The notes below the pieces were generated by a model. That model worked only from the letters and a program-made list of their open reading frames with translations, ran no database searches and had not been told where the DNA came from. A stretch of 41,348 nucleotides of DNA from a virus, in the IMG/VR virus record IMGVR_UViG_3300042691_037827, positions 1 through 41,348 of that record; one strand, written 5' to 3'. Both the position numbers and the translations under genes were made by a program. Each line of letters starts with the position of its first letter. Position 1 is the first letter of the stretch. This document shows, one piece after another, positions 31,624-39,396 of the stretch.

Positions 31624-31719
31624 GTGTCCCCGGTCGCACAATCCGCCCTGACCCTGACCCTGGCCCTGGCCCTGTTCCTGGCCGCGTTGCTGGTGGCCCT
31701 AGACCCTCCGCCCCCGTGA
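31624..31719 (+). CDS. Micro membrane protein 1 (31 residues)
   Basis: GTG at 31624 encodes MSPVAQSALTL... with one hydrophobic Leu/Ala helix (about residues 8-26) and a Pro-rich end. It is too short for routine annotation but fills the gap between two genes and overlaps the next micro frame as GTGA. Function unknown. Confidence 0.5.
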   Translation: MSPVAQSALTLTLALALFLAALLVALDPPPP

Positions 31720-31841
31720 CGGCCGCCTTGTTCCAGGCGGCCGCCCTGGGGGCGGTCCTGTTTCTGTTCCTGTACACTCTCAACCTGAAAAGAGACCCAA
31801 GTCATGACCTGGATTCAGACCGCGACGCGAGAGAAGTTTGA
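31716..31841 (+). CDS. Micro membrane protein 2 (41 residues)
   Basis: A GTG at 31716 overlaps the previous stop (GTGA). The product has one hydrophobic helix (about residues 8-22, LGAVLFLFLYTL) and a charged Asp/Arg-rich tail. Its last 38 bases overlap the HD gene in another frame. The pair of adjacent single-pass micro proteins may act together. No family is known. Confidence 0.5.
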   Translation: MTAALFQAAALGAVLFLFLYTLNLKRDPSHDLDSDRDAREV

Positions 31842-32478
31842 CCTGTTGCACCCCGACCCGGCGGCCGTGGACCCCCAGGTGGTGGCCCACTCCCTGGCCC
31901 GAATCAACCGGTTCACCGGACACACCCACACGGGACACCCGGACGGTCTGGGGTACACGGTGGCCCAACACTGCGTTCTGGCTTCCCAGGCAATCCGGGA
32001 CTTGGTCCCGGCGGACCTGAAGGGGACTCGGTATGAAGACACCGTGGCCCTGGAAGCCCTGGTCCACGATGCGGCGGAAGCGTATACTGGGGACATGTCC
32101 GCCCCTATGAAGCGTGCCCTTCGCGCGGTGACCCATTCCCCGGCCGGGTGGGGCTCGGACTTCGACCGTATCGAGTTCGAAGTGTGGACGGCGGTGGCCA
32201 AGGCGTTCCGAGTCCCGGTGCATGCGAACCCCCTGGTCAAGTTGGTGGACCTTCGCATGCTGGCCACGGAAGCCCGGACCTTCATGTCCCCCACGCACCC
32301 GGATTGGACCAGTCCGGTGGAGCCGTTCGCCTGGGACATCGCAGAAGTCTGGACCCCCATCCAGGCGGAACGCGCATGGCTCGCAATGTACGATCGTCTG
32401 ACCGGCCGCAAGTGGAGCGTCACCCTGGTGGCCCAGGTCCAGTTGGCCCTTCGATTCGAGGGGGAGGGCGGCCGATGA
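31804..32478 (+). CDS. HD-domain phosphohydrolase, YfbR-like 5'-nucleotidase type
   Basis: The product is 224 residues with a ribosome site AAGAGA. HD-family metal ligands: H56 in YTVAQHC, H88-D89 in ALVHDAAEAYTGD, and a later aspartate in KLVDLRM (about D149). The RFTGHT opening and the AEAY-GD motif are typical of YfbR/YGK1-like enzymes, which remove phosphate from dNMPs. In phages such enzymes adjust dNTP pools or free modified-base precursors. It overlaps the polymerase start by ATGA. Confidence 0.85.
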   Translation: MTWIQTATREKFDLLHPDPAAVDPQVVAHSLARINRFTGHTHTGHPDGLGYTVAQHCVLASQAIRDLVPADLKGTRYEDTVALEALVHDAAEAYTGDMSAPMKRALRAVTHSPAGWGSDFDRIEFEVWTAVAKAFRVPVHANPLVKLVDLRMLATEARTFMSPTHPDWTSPVEPFAWDIAEVWTPIQAERAWLAMYDRLTGRKWSVTLVAQVQLALRFEGEGGR

Positions 32479-34454
32479 CTACCTTGTTCGCGTTCGACCT
32501 GGAAACATACTTGATTGGAGCGTCCGTCACGGCACCCCCCATGGTGTGCCTGACCTATGCCCACTGTGACCCCGCCCAGGTCACCGCGGCGGACGTGGCG
32601 GCCGTGTGCGCCCAGGTCCGGGCCGGGGACATCATCGGACAGGACCTGTTCAAAGGGGCCGTGGGGTGTATCCAGTTCGGTCTTCGGGATGCGGACACCG
32701 GACTGGACATGCTGGAACAGGCCCTGTTGGACGATGATACCACGGTGGTGGGCCACAATGTCCCGTTTGACCTTTGGGTCGCGTCCGAGGAACGCGCAGG
32801 CATCGGGTACCTGACGGTCAAGGCGCTGGACGCGGGCCGCATCCAGGACACCCAAGTCAGGGACCAGATGATTGACATTGCCTTGGGACAGTTCAGGTCC
32901 CGGGAAGTGGAAGACCCGGAGACTGGAGAAGTCAAGTTCGTGTCCGCGGGGTACCACCTGACCGACCTTACGGACCGGCGACTGGGATTCAAACTGGACA
33001 AGGGTGAGGATTCCTGGAGACTCCGATACGCGGAACTGGCCGCCACCCCTGTCCAGGACTGGCCCCTGGACGCCGTCCGGTATGCGGTCCTGGACGCCCT
33101 GTCCACCCTCGCTTGCGTGTTGTCCCAGCGCGAACAGTGGGACCCCATCCCGGACGAGATTCGCCAGACCCGGGCCGCCTGGGCCCTGGCGGCCGTTGCC
33201 GGGCGGGGACTGTGCGTGGACCCCGCGGCGGTCGAACGCTTGAACGGCGTTATCATGTCGGATGTCCTGGCCGCCCGGGAAGTGCTGACCGCCCAGGGGG
33301 TCTACCGCGCGGACGGGACCAAGGATGCGAAGGGCCTTCAGGACCGCGTCCGAACGGCGTTTGAAGCCCGGGGACTCACCCCTCCCCAGACCGCCACGGG
33401 CGAAGTGTCCACGGCTCGCCAGACCCTACTGGACGCCCAGGACCCGGTGTTGAAGACACTGGCGGACGTTGGCGCGAAGGAACGTCTGTTGACCGGGTTC
33501 GTCCCGGTGCTCCGCCGTGGGTATTCATCGCCGGTTGTGTGCCGCTACCACACCCTGGTGGAGACTGGGCGCACGTCATGCGTGGACCCGAACATTCAGC
33601 AGTTGCCCCGGTACCCCGGGGTCAGGGACGCCTTCATCCCCCGCCCCGGGTTCTACTTTTGTAGCGTGGACTACGATTCCCTGGAACTCCACACGTTGGC
33701 CCAGGTGTGCCTGGACATCGTGGGATGGAGCACCATGGCGGACAAGTGGATTGCGGACCCCACCTGGGACCCACACGCGGAGTTCGCGGCGGAGTTCCTG
33801 GGGGTCTCTTACTCGGACTTCAAGGCCCGCCTGAAGTCCCCGGACCCCGCGGTCAAGGCGGACGCGAAGTTGGCTCGCCAGCGGGCCAAGGCGGCCAACT
33901 TCGGTTTCCCGGGCGGCCTGGGGGCGCTGAAGTTCCAAGCGTACGCCAGGACTACCTACCAACTGGACCTGGACCTGTCCGACTGCGCGGCCCTTCAGCG
34001 GGCTTGGAAGCGCAAGTGGCCCGAAGTGGTGGAGTTCCAGGCCTGGGTGTCCGGTCAGTTGGACCCCATGACCGGAACGGCCACCTTCCCTCTGGTCCAG
34101 ACCGGGTTCGTCAGGGGGGATTGCAGGTACACCCAGGGGTGCAACACCGAGTTTCAGGGGTTGGCCGCCGCCGGGGCTAAAGAGGCACTCTGGAGAGTGG
34201 GCCGGGACGGGGCCGCCCACGGGGTGTTCCCGGTGGCGTTCTTGCATGATGAGATTCTGGCGGAAGTACCCATTGCGTCCGCCCACGAAAGCGCGTATTG
34301 GTTGGCGGACACGATGGTGGACGCCATGGCCAGTGTGGTCCCGAACGTCCCCATCACCGCTTCCCCCGCCCTCATGACCCGATGGTACAAGGGGGCGGAA
34401 CCAACACACGATGACCAGGGGAAGTTGGTTCCCTGGCATCCGCCCACAACCTGA
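32475..34454 (+). CDS. Family A DNA polymerase with 3'-5' exonuclease
   Basis: The product is 659 residues from the ATG at 32475. Exonuclease: Exo I FDLET (D8, E10), Exo II GHNVPFDLW (N95, D99), Exo III with Y and D in RYAVLDALS (about 210). Polymerase: motif A SVDYDSLEL (D399), motif B ARQRAKAANFGFPGG, and motif C FLHDEIL (H591, D592, E593). It lacks a 5'-3' exonuclease domain, like many phage replicative PolA proteins. It works with the PrimPol-helicase and the other replication proteins of the operon. Confidence 0.95.
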   Translation: MTTLFAFDLETYLIGASVTAPPMVCLTYAHCDPAQVTAADVAAVCAQVRAGDIIGQDLFKGAVGCIQFGLRDADTGLDMLEQALLDDDTTVVGHNVPFDLWVASEERAGIGYLTVKALDAGRIQDTQVRDQMIDIALGQFRSREVEDPETGEVKFVSAGYHLTDLTDRRLGFKLDKGEDSWRLRYAELAATPVQDWPLDAVRYAVLDALSTLACVLSQREQWDPIPDEIRQTRAAWALAAVAGRGLCVDPAAVERLNGVIMSDVLAAREVLTAQGVYRADGTKDAKGLQDRVRTAFEARGLTPPQTATGEVSTARQTLLDAQDPVLKTLADVGAKERLLTGFVPVLRRGYSSPVVCRYHTLVETGRTSCVDPNIQQLPRYPGVRDAFIPRPGFYFCSVDYDSLELHTLAQVCLDIVGWSTMADKWIADPTWDPHAEFAAEFLGVSYSDFKARLKSPDPAVKADAKLARQRAKAANFGFPGGLGALKFQAYARTTYQLDLDLSDCAALQRAWKRKWPEVVEFQAWVSGQLDPMTGTATFPLVQTGFVRGDCRYTQGCNTEFQGLAAAGAKEALWRVGRDGAAHGVFPVAFLHDEILAEVPIASAHESAYWLADTMVDAMASVVPNVPITASPALMTRWYKGAEPTHDDQGKLVPWHPPTT

Positions 34455-34467
34455 GAGGATACCCACC

Positions 34468-34767
34468 ATGTCAGTCAAGTTCCCCGTCAAACCGAACAAG
34501 CGCACCATCGGCAACCTGGATGACACGGCCAAGGCCCTGTCCGTGTTCCGGGACACCAAGGCCCTGGCGGAAGCTCTGGGGGTCCAGTACCCGGCGGCCG
34601 CTGACCGCCTGAAGGTGCTGAAGGACTCCGGCCGGTACATCGTGGAGGAACAACAGGGGGAGCGCACCGGCAAGCGTGGGGCCCGCCCGACCCTCTACCG
34701 CGTGACCCTCCGGCCGGAGTTCGCGGCCCCCGTCGCCCCCGCCCCCGCCACCCCGGACGCGGGTTGA
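34468..34767 (+). CDS. Winged-helix-like small DNA-binding protein
   Basis: The product is 99 residues from the ATG at 34468, preceded by an AGAGGA site. Residues 32-65 resemble a winged HTH: ALAEALGVQ, then RLKVLKDSG, then a basic turn and LYRVT as the wing. An Ala/Pro tail follows. It lies between polymerase and resolvase genes, so a regulatory or recombination accessory role is possible. Confidence 0.65.
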   Translation: MSVKFPVKPNKRTIGNLDDTAKALSVFRDTKALAEALGVQYPAAADRLKVLKDSGRYIVEEQQGERTGKRGARPTLYRVTLRPEFAAPVAPAPATPDAG

Positions 34768-34769
34768 CC

Positions 34770-35384
34770 ATGGGGCCCGCCCGGTTCGCCACGGGGGATG
34801 TCATCCTGGGGGTAGACCCCGGGGTGGAATCCCTGGGGTGGGGGGCCACCATCGTGGCCCCGGACGGTAAGTTGTATCACAAGGCCCACGGGTGCGAGAC
34901 TACCCAGGCCACCCAGACGATGCCGGACCGGGTGGACGCCCAGGCCCGGGGGTTGGCCGCCCTGGTAGAGCGGTTCCGCCCCTCGGTCATCGCGGTGGAA
35001 GCCTGGGTCCCGTACCGGGGCGGAAGCCGGGGGGCGGGCGAAAACACCATGCGTGTGTGCGGAGTGGTGCGGGCCCTGGGCGTCTTCCACGGCATCCCCG
35101 TTGTTGAGTACACCGCCCAGGCGGTCAAGGGCCTGTTGCTTGGGTCCCGCAACGCTGAGAAGGCGGACGTTCAACGGGCCGTCCAGGCATACTTCGCGCT
35201 GACCAAGCTACCCCGCCCGAACCATGCGGCGGACGCCCTGGCGTGCGCGGTGGCCCACTTCACGGCCCGGGCCCCCTCCGGGGCCGTGGTGTCCAAGTCC
35301 GCCCACCTGAAGTCCGCCACGAAGGGCGGCCGCCCCTGGAAGGGGGCCGCCGTGACCCTGGACGAACTCCGGGCCGCCCGATAG
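34770..35384 (+). CDS. RuvC-like Holliday junction resolvase
   Basis: The product is 204 residues from the ATG at 34770; a TTG at 34764 that overlaps the previous stop is an alternative. RNase H-fold catalytic acids: D16 in GVDPG, E77 in AVEAW, and D155 in NHAADALACA with H152. The middle region TAQAVKG is also typical of RuvC. The enzyme should resolve branched intermediates before packaging. The last 45 residues are a basic, Ala/Lys-rich extension. The gene ends the replication cluster, followed by the first dyad promoter of the maintenance cluster. Confidence 0.9.
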   Translation: MGPARFATGDVILGVDPGVESLGWGATIVAPDGKLYHKAHGCETTQATQTMPDRVDAQARGLAALVERFRPSVIAVEAWVPYRGGSRGAGENTMRVCGVVRALGVFHGIPVVEYTAQAVKGLLLGSRNAEKADVQRAVQAYFALTKLPRPNHAADALACAVAHFTARAPSGAVVSKSAHLKSATKGGRPWKGAAVTLDELRAAR

Positions 35385-35412
35385 CGGACACACAAGTCCG
35401 GTCGATTGTTGC

Positions 35413-35441
35413 TTGACGGGTCCGTAAGTATCCCTTACTCT
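35413..35441 (+). promoter_or_regulatory. Promoter with internal dyad, repressor operon
   Basis: TTGACG (35413-35418), 17 bp, TACTCT (35436-35441), ATG 10 bases later. The spacer holds GTAAGTATCCCTTAC (35424-35438), a perfect GTAAG/CTTAC dyad. It drives the three genes ending with the HTH repressor, which suggests autoregulation. Confidence 0.85.
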
Positions 35442-35451
35442 ACCCGAACCG

Positions 35452-35658
35452 ATGACCGACCGAGCGAACGAACTGGTGGCGGAACTGGAAGCCCTCGCGG
35501 GCCCTGCGAAGTCCGCCGCCCATGCGCGCAAGCGTGCGCGTTTGGCCGCCTATGTGGCGGCCAAGTCCGAAGCCGGGAACCCCCCGCCCCCCGTCCAGGT
35601 CCCCCTGGGGTGGCGTGCGGTTGCATCGGGACTCTGGGACCGCCTGAAAGGAACGTGA
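35452..35658 (+). CDS. Small Ala/Arg-rich helical protein
   Basis: The product is 68 residues from an ATG at 35452, the first codon of a message with a very short leader. One charged Ala/Arg/Lys helix (about residues 5-42) is followed by a Pro-rich hinge and a short hydrophobic-basic end. It is the first gene of the dyad-controlled repressor operon. No family is recognised. Confidence 0.65.
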   Translation: MTDRANELVAELEALAGPAKSAAHARKRARLAAYVAAKSEAGNPPPPVQVPLGWRAVASGLWDRLKGT

Positions 35659-35659
35659 T

Positions 35660-36193
35660 ATGTTGACGAACCGGGAAAAAGCGACGGCCCTCTGGATTGA
35701 CCTGTTGCTGGACAACCGAGTGGCCCATGGGGCCCTGTTGGTCCAATTGTGCCTGGACCTGGGGGTGGTGTGGGACATGGAAGTGGTCCGCCAGGACTTC
35801 CTGGTTTGGGAAGCCCGTGGATGGATCACCAGGGGCGAACGGCGGCCCGTGCCCTTCCAGAAGGACCTGGGGGCCCTTCACCCAGACGGCCCCTGGCATT
35901 ATGACTGGACGGCCCCACCCTTGAATTCCAGGGCAAACCTGGACGTGCGCGCGTTCCTCGGACACAAGGACGTTTGGACGTTCTTGGCCGCGTCCAGGAA
36001 CACCCCGAAGTCCGGCCAGTTCACCGTCCTGGCCGCCCTGATTCACTTCGACCGGACGGCGGGGGACGTACTCCGCCAGATGAACAAGGCGGCCCCGGAA
36101 GACCGGGACGCGGCCATGGTGGACTACCTGTCCAAACGCGCCCTGGAAGACCAAGCCCAGGGCCGGGGCGGCCGGAAGGGTGGTGGCAAGTGA
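35660..36193 (+). CDS. Unknown protein of the repressor operon
   Basis: The product is 177 residues, one base after the previous stop. An N-terminal helical domain with many Leu, Val and Trp residues (LWIDLLL, LLVQLCLDLG) looks like a winged-helix-style core, though no clear motif can be named. The C-terminus is Gly/Arg/Lys-rich. Overlap with the HTH gene as GTGA places it in the same operon. It might act with the repressor in lysogenic control. Confidence 0.65.
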   Translation: MLTNREKATALWIDLLLDNRVAHGALLVQLCLDLGVVWDMEVVRQDFLVWEARGWITRGERRPVPFQKDLGALHPDGPWHYDWTAPPLNSRANLDVRAFLGHKDVWTFLAASRNTPKSGQFTVLAALIHFDRTAGDVLRQMNKAAPEDRDAAMVDYLSKRALEDQAQGRGGRKGGGK

Positions 36194-36516
36194 GCGCGCA
36201 CCCCTTCGCCCAGGCCGGGGCCGCCCTTCGGGACTGGATGACCACCCAGGGCCTGACCCACTCTCAACTGGCCCAATGGGCCGGGGTGTCTCGAGCGGCC
36301 GTCACCATGTGGTGTTCCGGGGCGGCCCGCCCTGGTCCCCCCATCACCCTTGCCCTGGGATGGATAGGGGCGGTCAACGCGGGGGCGTGGCTGACCGACA
36401 AGGAACGCGAAGTGGCCGCAACCTTTCACGAAAAAGCGGCGGAAGTGGGCGTCCGTTGCCCCTGGTCGGGGGCGGACCCTAAGTCCCTGGTGTCCTACAT
36501 CCGCACACAAAAGTGA
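36190..36516 (+). CDS. XRE/Cro-CI type HTH repressor
   Basis: The product is 108 residues from a GTG overlapping the previous stop. HTH at about residues 22-48: L-T-H-S-Q-L-A-Q-W-A-G-V-S-R-A-A-V-T-M-W, the classic CI/Cro layout with the recognition helix S-R-A-A-V-T-M-W. The remainder is a compact helical domain. It lies in an operon whose promoter carries the 15-bp dyad found at all four members of the regulon, so it is the natural candidate to bind that dyad. A Cro-like role is also possible. Confidence 0.85.
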   Translation: MSAHPFAQAGAALRDWMTTQGLTHSQLAQWAGVSRAAVTMWCSGAARPGPPITLALGWIGAVNAGAWLTDKEREVAATFHEKAAEVGVRCPWSGADPKSLVSYIRTQK

Positions 36517-36547
36517 AAGCGGACGCGGGGGACCAGTGAAAAAGTCC

Positions 36548-36576
36548 TGGACAGGGGCGTAAGCATCCCTTACCTT
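36548..36576 (+). promoter_or_regulatory. Promoter with internal dyad, lipoprotein operon
   Basis: TGGACA (36548-36553), 17 bp, TACCTT (36571-36576), GTG start 7 bases later. The dyad GTAAGCATCCCTTAC (36559-36573) is at the same spacing as in the other three promoters. The mRNA is predicted to be leaderless. Confidence 0.82.
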
Positions 36577-36583
36577 CCGGGGT

Positions 36584-36778
36584 GTGAAGAACGCAACGCA
36601 AGTCTGGGCCGCGGAAGTTCTGGAAGTCCTGGCGGACCGTTCCGGGGACATTCGATGGACAAAGGTGTCCCTGGATGACCTGTTGCGCTGGACCCACCCG
36701 GACTACACCGCCCAGGAAGTGGCGGACGAATTCGAAGCCCAGGGTGTTGAGTTGCACCACGTTTCGACCAACCTTTGA
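36584..36778 (+). CDS. Small acidic protein, leaderless start
   Basis: The product is 64 residues from GTG at 36584, 7 bases after the -10 box. The sequence is acidic, with a helical N-terminus and a W-T-x-V-S-L-D-D-L-L-R-W core that could be a small HTH-like or protein-binding helix bundle. It is co-transcribed with the lipoprotein gene. No family is recognised. The start choice follows from the promoter geometry. Confidence 0.6.
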   Translation: MKNATQVWAAEVLEVLADRSGDIRWTKVSLDDLLRWTHPDYTAQEVADEFEAQGVELHHVSTNL

Positions 36779-36792
36779 CCGGAGTCCCCACC

Positions 36793-37122
36793 ATGAACCT
36801 GTCCCCTCTCGCTCGAGTGTTCATCGTCCTGGCCACCGCCGCCGCCGCCCTCGCGGGTTGCGGGGCGTCCGTCGCCCCCCAGGGGGCCACCCAGTGCGTC
36901 CCAGACCCCGTCATGGCGGCCGCCTACTGCGAAGCCCAGGCGGCCCGCATTGGCCGCCTGGGGGCCTGGGACGGGTCGAAGTGCGCGGTGGCCCCGGCCG
37001 GGGGTGGCATCGCGGAAGACGCCCTGGCGTTGGCCCAGTTCCGGGCCCGATGGCCGGACGCGTCCGGTTGCTATCGGGCCCCCGTGGATACCGGGGTGGT
37101 GGACTCGGTCTTCACCCGCTGA
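36793..37122 (+). CDS. Lipoprotein, possible superinfection-exclusion factor
   Basis: The product is 109 residues from the ATG at 36793, with a GGAG site; a TTG at 36775 is only a frame extension. A signal peptide with hydrophobic core (about 9-19) ends in the lipobox L-A-G-C with C23. The mature part has further cysteines (C35, C46, C64, C93) that may form disulfides. Residues 44-87 (AYCEAQAAR...GSKC...FRARW) match residues 156-201 of the lysis-cluster protein at 39583-40443. Expression from a dyad promoter suggests production in the repressed prophage, where exclusion lipoproteins typically act. Confidence 0.8.
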   Translation: MNLSPLARVFIVLATAAAALAGCGASVAPQGATQCVPDPVMAAAYCEAQAARIGRLGAWDGSKCAVAPAGGGIAEDALALAQFRARWPDASGCYRAPVDTGVVDSVFTR

Positions 37123-37162
37123 CCGACTGTCCCACATGTAACCGGCAAAGTTTCGAAAAGTG

Positions 37163-37191
37163 TTGACCGGATAGTAAAGAACCCTTACAAC
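37163..37191 (+). promoter_or_regulatory. Promoter with internal dyad, parB gene
   Basis: TTGACC (37163-37168), 17 bp, TACAAC (37186-37191), with GTAAAGAACCCTTAC (37174-37188). Unlike the others it has a 45-base leader with a GGAG ribosome site before the ATG at 37237. Confidence 0.82.
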
Positions 37192-37236
37192 CCCATCCGC
37201 CGGAACGAACAACCCCCGGCAACCGGAGTACCGACC

Positions 37237-38196
37237 ATGACCACCACGAAGACCGCCCCTGTTCGCGCCCCCAACGGAAAGACCTTTGCGGCCCCGACCC
37301 TGACCGCGTTCGCCATGGACCCGGACGAACTGGTCATCATCGGACTGGACACCCAGGACAAGGCGGGGGAACACCCCCTGTATGACGAACGTATCCACTT
37401 GCCGGTCAATGAAGCCCTGGTCCAGTCCATCATGGCCCACGGCTTCAAGCGCACCCTTCCGGTGCGCAAGGAAGGCACCCAGGCCGTTCTGGTGGACGGC
37501 CGCCAGGGCGTCCGCGCGGCCCGCGAGGCAAACAAGCGGCTTCGCGCGGCCGGACTGGAAACCGTGAGTATTCCGGTGTTGCCGGAACGCGGGTTGCAGG
37601 ATGCCAACGCAATGGGACTCATGATCCTGGCGAACGAACTTCGCACGGACGATGACACCATGACTCGAGCGACCAAGGCGGCCCGCTACCTGGGGACCGG
37701 GAAGACCCCGGAACAGGTGGCCCTGGCGTTCGGCGTGGCAGAGTCCACGGTGTCCATGTGGATGGACCTTTTGGAACTTCACCCGGATGTCCAGGTCATG
37801 GTCAAGGCCGGTCAGTTGGGGGCCAAGGCCGCTTCCAAGTTGGCCAAGTTGGACCGCGCGGGCCAGTTGCGGACCGCCCTGGAACTGGTGGCGGCCGGTC
37901 GGGCCACCACCGAAGGGGCGGCCGCGGCCGTCCGTGCGGCCAAGGCCCAGGCGGCCCCCCAGGGGGCGGAGTCCAGCGAGACGGCCCCGGCCAAGGCGGT
38001 CAAGGCGGCCCCCGCGTTCCCCCGTCCGGCCCTGTCGGACATCCGGGCGGTCCTGAAGGCCGTGGCCAAGGGCAACGGCAACCTCTCGCTGGAAGTGCGG
38101 TTGGCCCTGGCCTGGGTGGCCGGGGAAGGTCCGGCGGCGGACGTGGAAGGGTTGCAGGCCATCCTGGACGCCCTGGTGGGCAAGTCCAATGCGTGA
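37237..38196 (+). CDS. ParB-like partition / nuclease-domain protein
   Basis: The product is 319 residues. The ParB N-terminal domain spans about residues 50-105: a G-F-K-R-T-L-P-V strand and D-G-R-Q-G-V-R-A-A-R-E-A-N, equivalent to the G-x-R-R-x-x-A-A nucleotide motif. A KorB-like HTH follows at about 157-180 (EQVALAFGVAESTVSMW), then a helical linker, an Ala-rich stretch and a C-terminal helical domain. No ParA gene is seen. The protein could segregate a plasmid prophage, silence genes, or bind the palindromes at 15020 and 22727. It is the last major gene of the dyad-controlled cluster. Confidence 0.85.
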   Translation: MTTTKTAPVRAPNGKTFAAPTLTAFAMDPDELVIIGLDTQDKAGEHPLYDERIHLPVNEALVQSIMAHGFKRTLPVRKEGTQAVLVDGRQGVRAAREANKRLRAAGLETVSIPVLPERGLQDANAMGLMILANELRTDDDTMTRATKAARYLGTGKTPEQVALAFGVAESTVSMWMDLLELHPDVQVMVKAGQLGAKAASKLAKLDRAGQLRTALELVAAGRATTEGAAAAVRAAKAQAAPQGAESSETAPAKAVKAAPAFPRPALSDIRAVLKAVAKGNGNLSLEVRLALAWVAGEGPAADVEGLQAILDALVGKSNA

Positions 38197-38434
38197 CCAC
38201 GTCCGGGCCCCTGGCCGCCGTCTGGCGGCGGTCTACCGGTCCGGCCGGGGGCGGCGGAGGGTGGCCGCCCTGGTGGCCCCCGTGGCCCTGTCGGATGCCT
38301 GGGTGACCGTGCTCTGGTATGAGTGCCCCGGACCCGTCACCCGGACTCGAGTGGGCCCGCGGAGGGCCCCGGGCCGGTGGGACGGACGCCCCCGGCCCCA
38401 TCGGTACACCCGCCCGGTCCAGCCGGAGTTATAG
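38189..38434 (+). CDS. Basic small protein at the end of the rightward block
   Basis: The product is 81 residues whose ATG overlaps the parB stop by 8 bases. It is very Arg/Pro-rich with one hydrophobic stretch (about residues 26-43, VAALVAPVALSDAWVTVL) that could be a membrane or buried helix. The gene ends at a hairpin shared with the convergent endolysin gene. Its composition is like a translated non-coding frame, so the coding call is tentative. Confidence 0.45.
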   Translation: MRDHVRAPGRRLAAVYRSGRGRRRVAALVAPVALSDAWVTVLWYECPGPVTRTRVGPRRAPGRWDGRPRPHRYTRPVQPEL

Positions 38435-38451
38435 CGGATTCCCCTATCCGC
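38434..38451. terminator. Bidirectional hairpin between convergent operons
   Basis: GCGGAT-TCCCCT-ATCCGC forms a 6-bp stem exactly between the stop codons of the rightward block (38434) and the leftward lysis genes (38452). No T-run on either side, but the convergent placement supports termination from both sides. Confidence 0.6.
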
Positions 38452-39396
38452 CTACGCGGACTTCCGCCTGAACTTCAGGCCGTTCGTGGACACGGACACC
38501 CCGGCGGCCACCAGGGCCCGGGGACCCACCCACTCCGGTCCGGGGATGCGGCGGTCCATCTGGAAGCGCACGTCCGCACCGGGGCCGGTGTAGCCGTGGG
38601 CGCGAAGGGCCTGGACGAACCGAAGGGCCGCGATGCACTCCGCATCCAGGGCCCGGAAGTGCCAAAGGCACACCGTGTCATGGGCAAGGAACATGCGGAC
38701 GTGGTCCGTCACGGTTCGTTCATACCCCTGAAGACTGGGCTGGACCCGGTCCGCGGGGGTTCCAAGGGCCGGATACTGGGACGGGTCACGGGACCAGTCC
38801 AACATGCGTTGACTCGCCCCGTCTGGGCTTCCCGGGACGTTCGCCCCGTATGCCTGGACGAATCGAGTTTTGCACACCCGGCCGAACTCCGCGGTGGGCG
38901 CGTTCGGGTGCGTCCATGCCTTCCGGCGTTGCCCGTTCAGGGTTCGCCAGATGTACAAGGGGGCCCACCAGGGGGCATCCACCAACCTCTGGTCCGCGGT
39001 TGGGTGGGTTCGCAGGACATCGGCCACCACTCGGTTGGCCCGGTCCTTGTCCGCGCGTTCGTCCCCCCACTTGGATTCCCAGTTCAGCATTCCCGCGGCG
39101 GAGTAGTCCAGGCATCCACGGATGGCCGCGGACACTTTGCCCAGGTCATCGCGCCACCCCTGGTTCCCGTCCATGCCCAGGCCCAGGGTCAACTGCAACC
39201 CCCGTTCGTGAGCGAGGCGGTCCGCCTTGCCCTTGCTCCGGGCCGCCCACGCGGGGGCGTCCAGTCCGTTCTGGGGAATGAGTCCCACGATGCCCAGGGA
39301 TGCCGCATCGTCCGCCACTCGAGCGAACTTGTCCATGTCCGCCGGGGGCGTCCAGACCCAGACATGGACGCCGGGGGCCAGCGCGGGGGCCGTCAC
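38452..39396 (-). CDS. Probable endolysin, TIM-barrel glycoside hydrolase type
   Basis: The product is 314 residues from a GTG overlapping the previous stop (GTGA). Early strands HVWVW, a LGIVGLIPQ strand, LTLGLGMD and AGMLNWES alternate with charged helices, which fits a TIM barrel; the E of NWES and D of LGMDG are catalytic candidates. Later segments include W-W-A-P-L-Y-I-W and V-C-L-W-H-F strands. No signal peptide is present, so a holin or envelope defect is needed for release. It is the last gene of the lysis cluster, next to a convergent terminator. No defined GH family can be named here. Confidence 0.72.
   Translation of the reverse strand: MTAPALAPGVHVWVWTPPADMDKFARVADDAASLGIVGLIPQNGLDAPAWAARSKGKADRLAHERGLQLTLGLGMDGNQGWRDDLGKVSAAIRGCLDYSAAGMLNWESKWGDERADKDRANRVVADVLRTHPTADQRLVDAPWWAPLYIWRTLNGQRRKAWTHPNAPTAEFGRVCKTRFVQAYGANVPGSPDGASQRMLDWSRDPSQYPALGTPADRVQPSLQGYERTVTDHVRMFLAHDTVCLWHFRALDAECIAALRFVQALRAHGYTGPGADVRFQMDRRIPGPEWVGPRALVAAGVSVSTNGLKFRRKSA

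Noticed and set aside
35413-38434. Search for an integrase or attachment site in the lysogeny-like cluster
   Set aside because: No tyrosine or serine recombinase motif was seen, and no att-like repeat could be supported.
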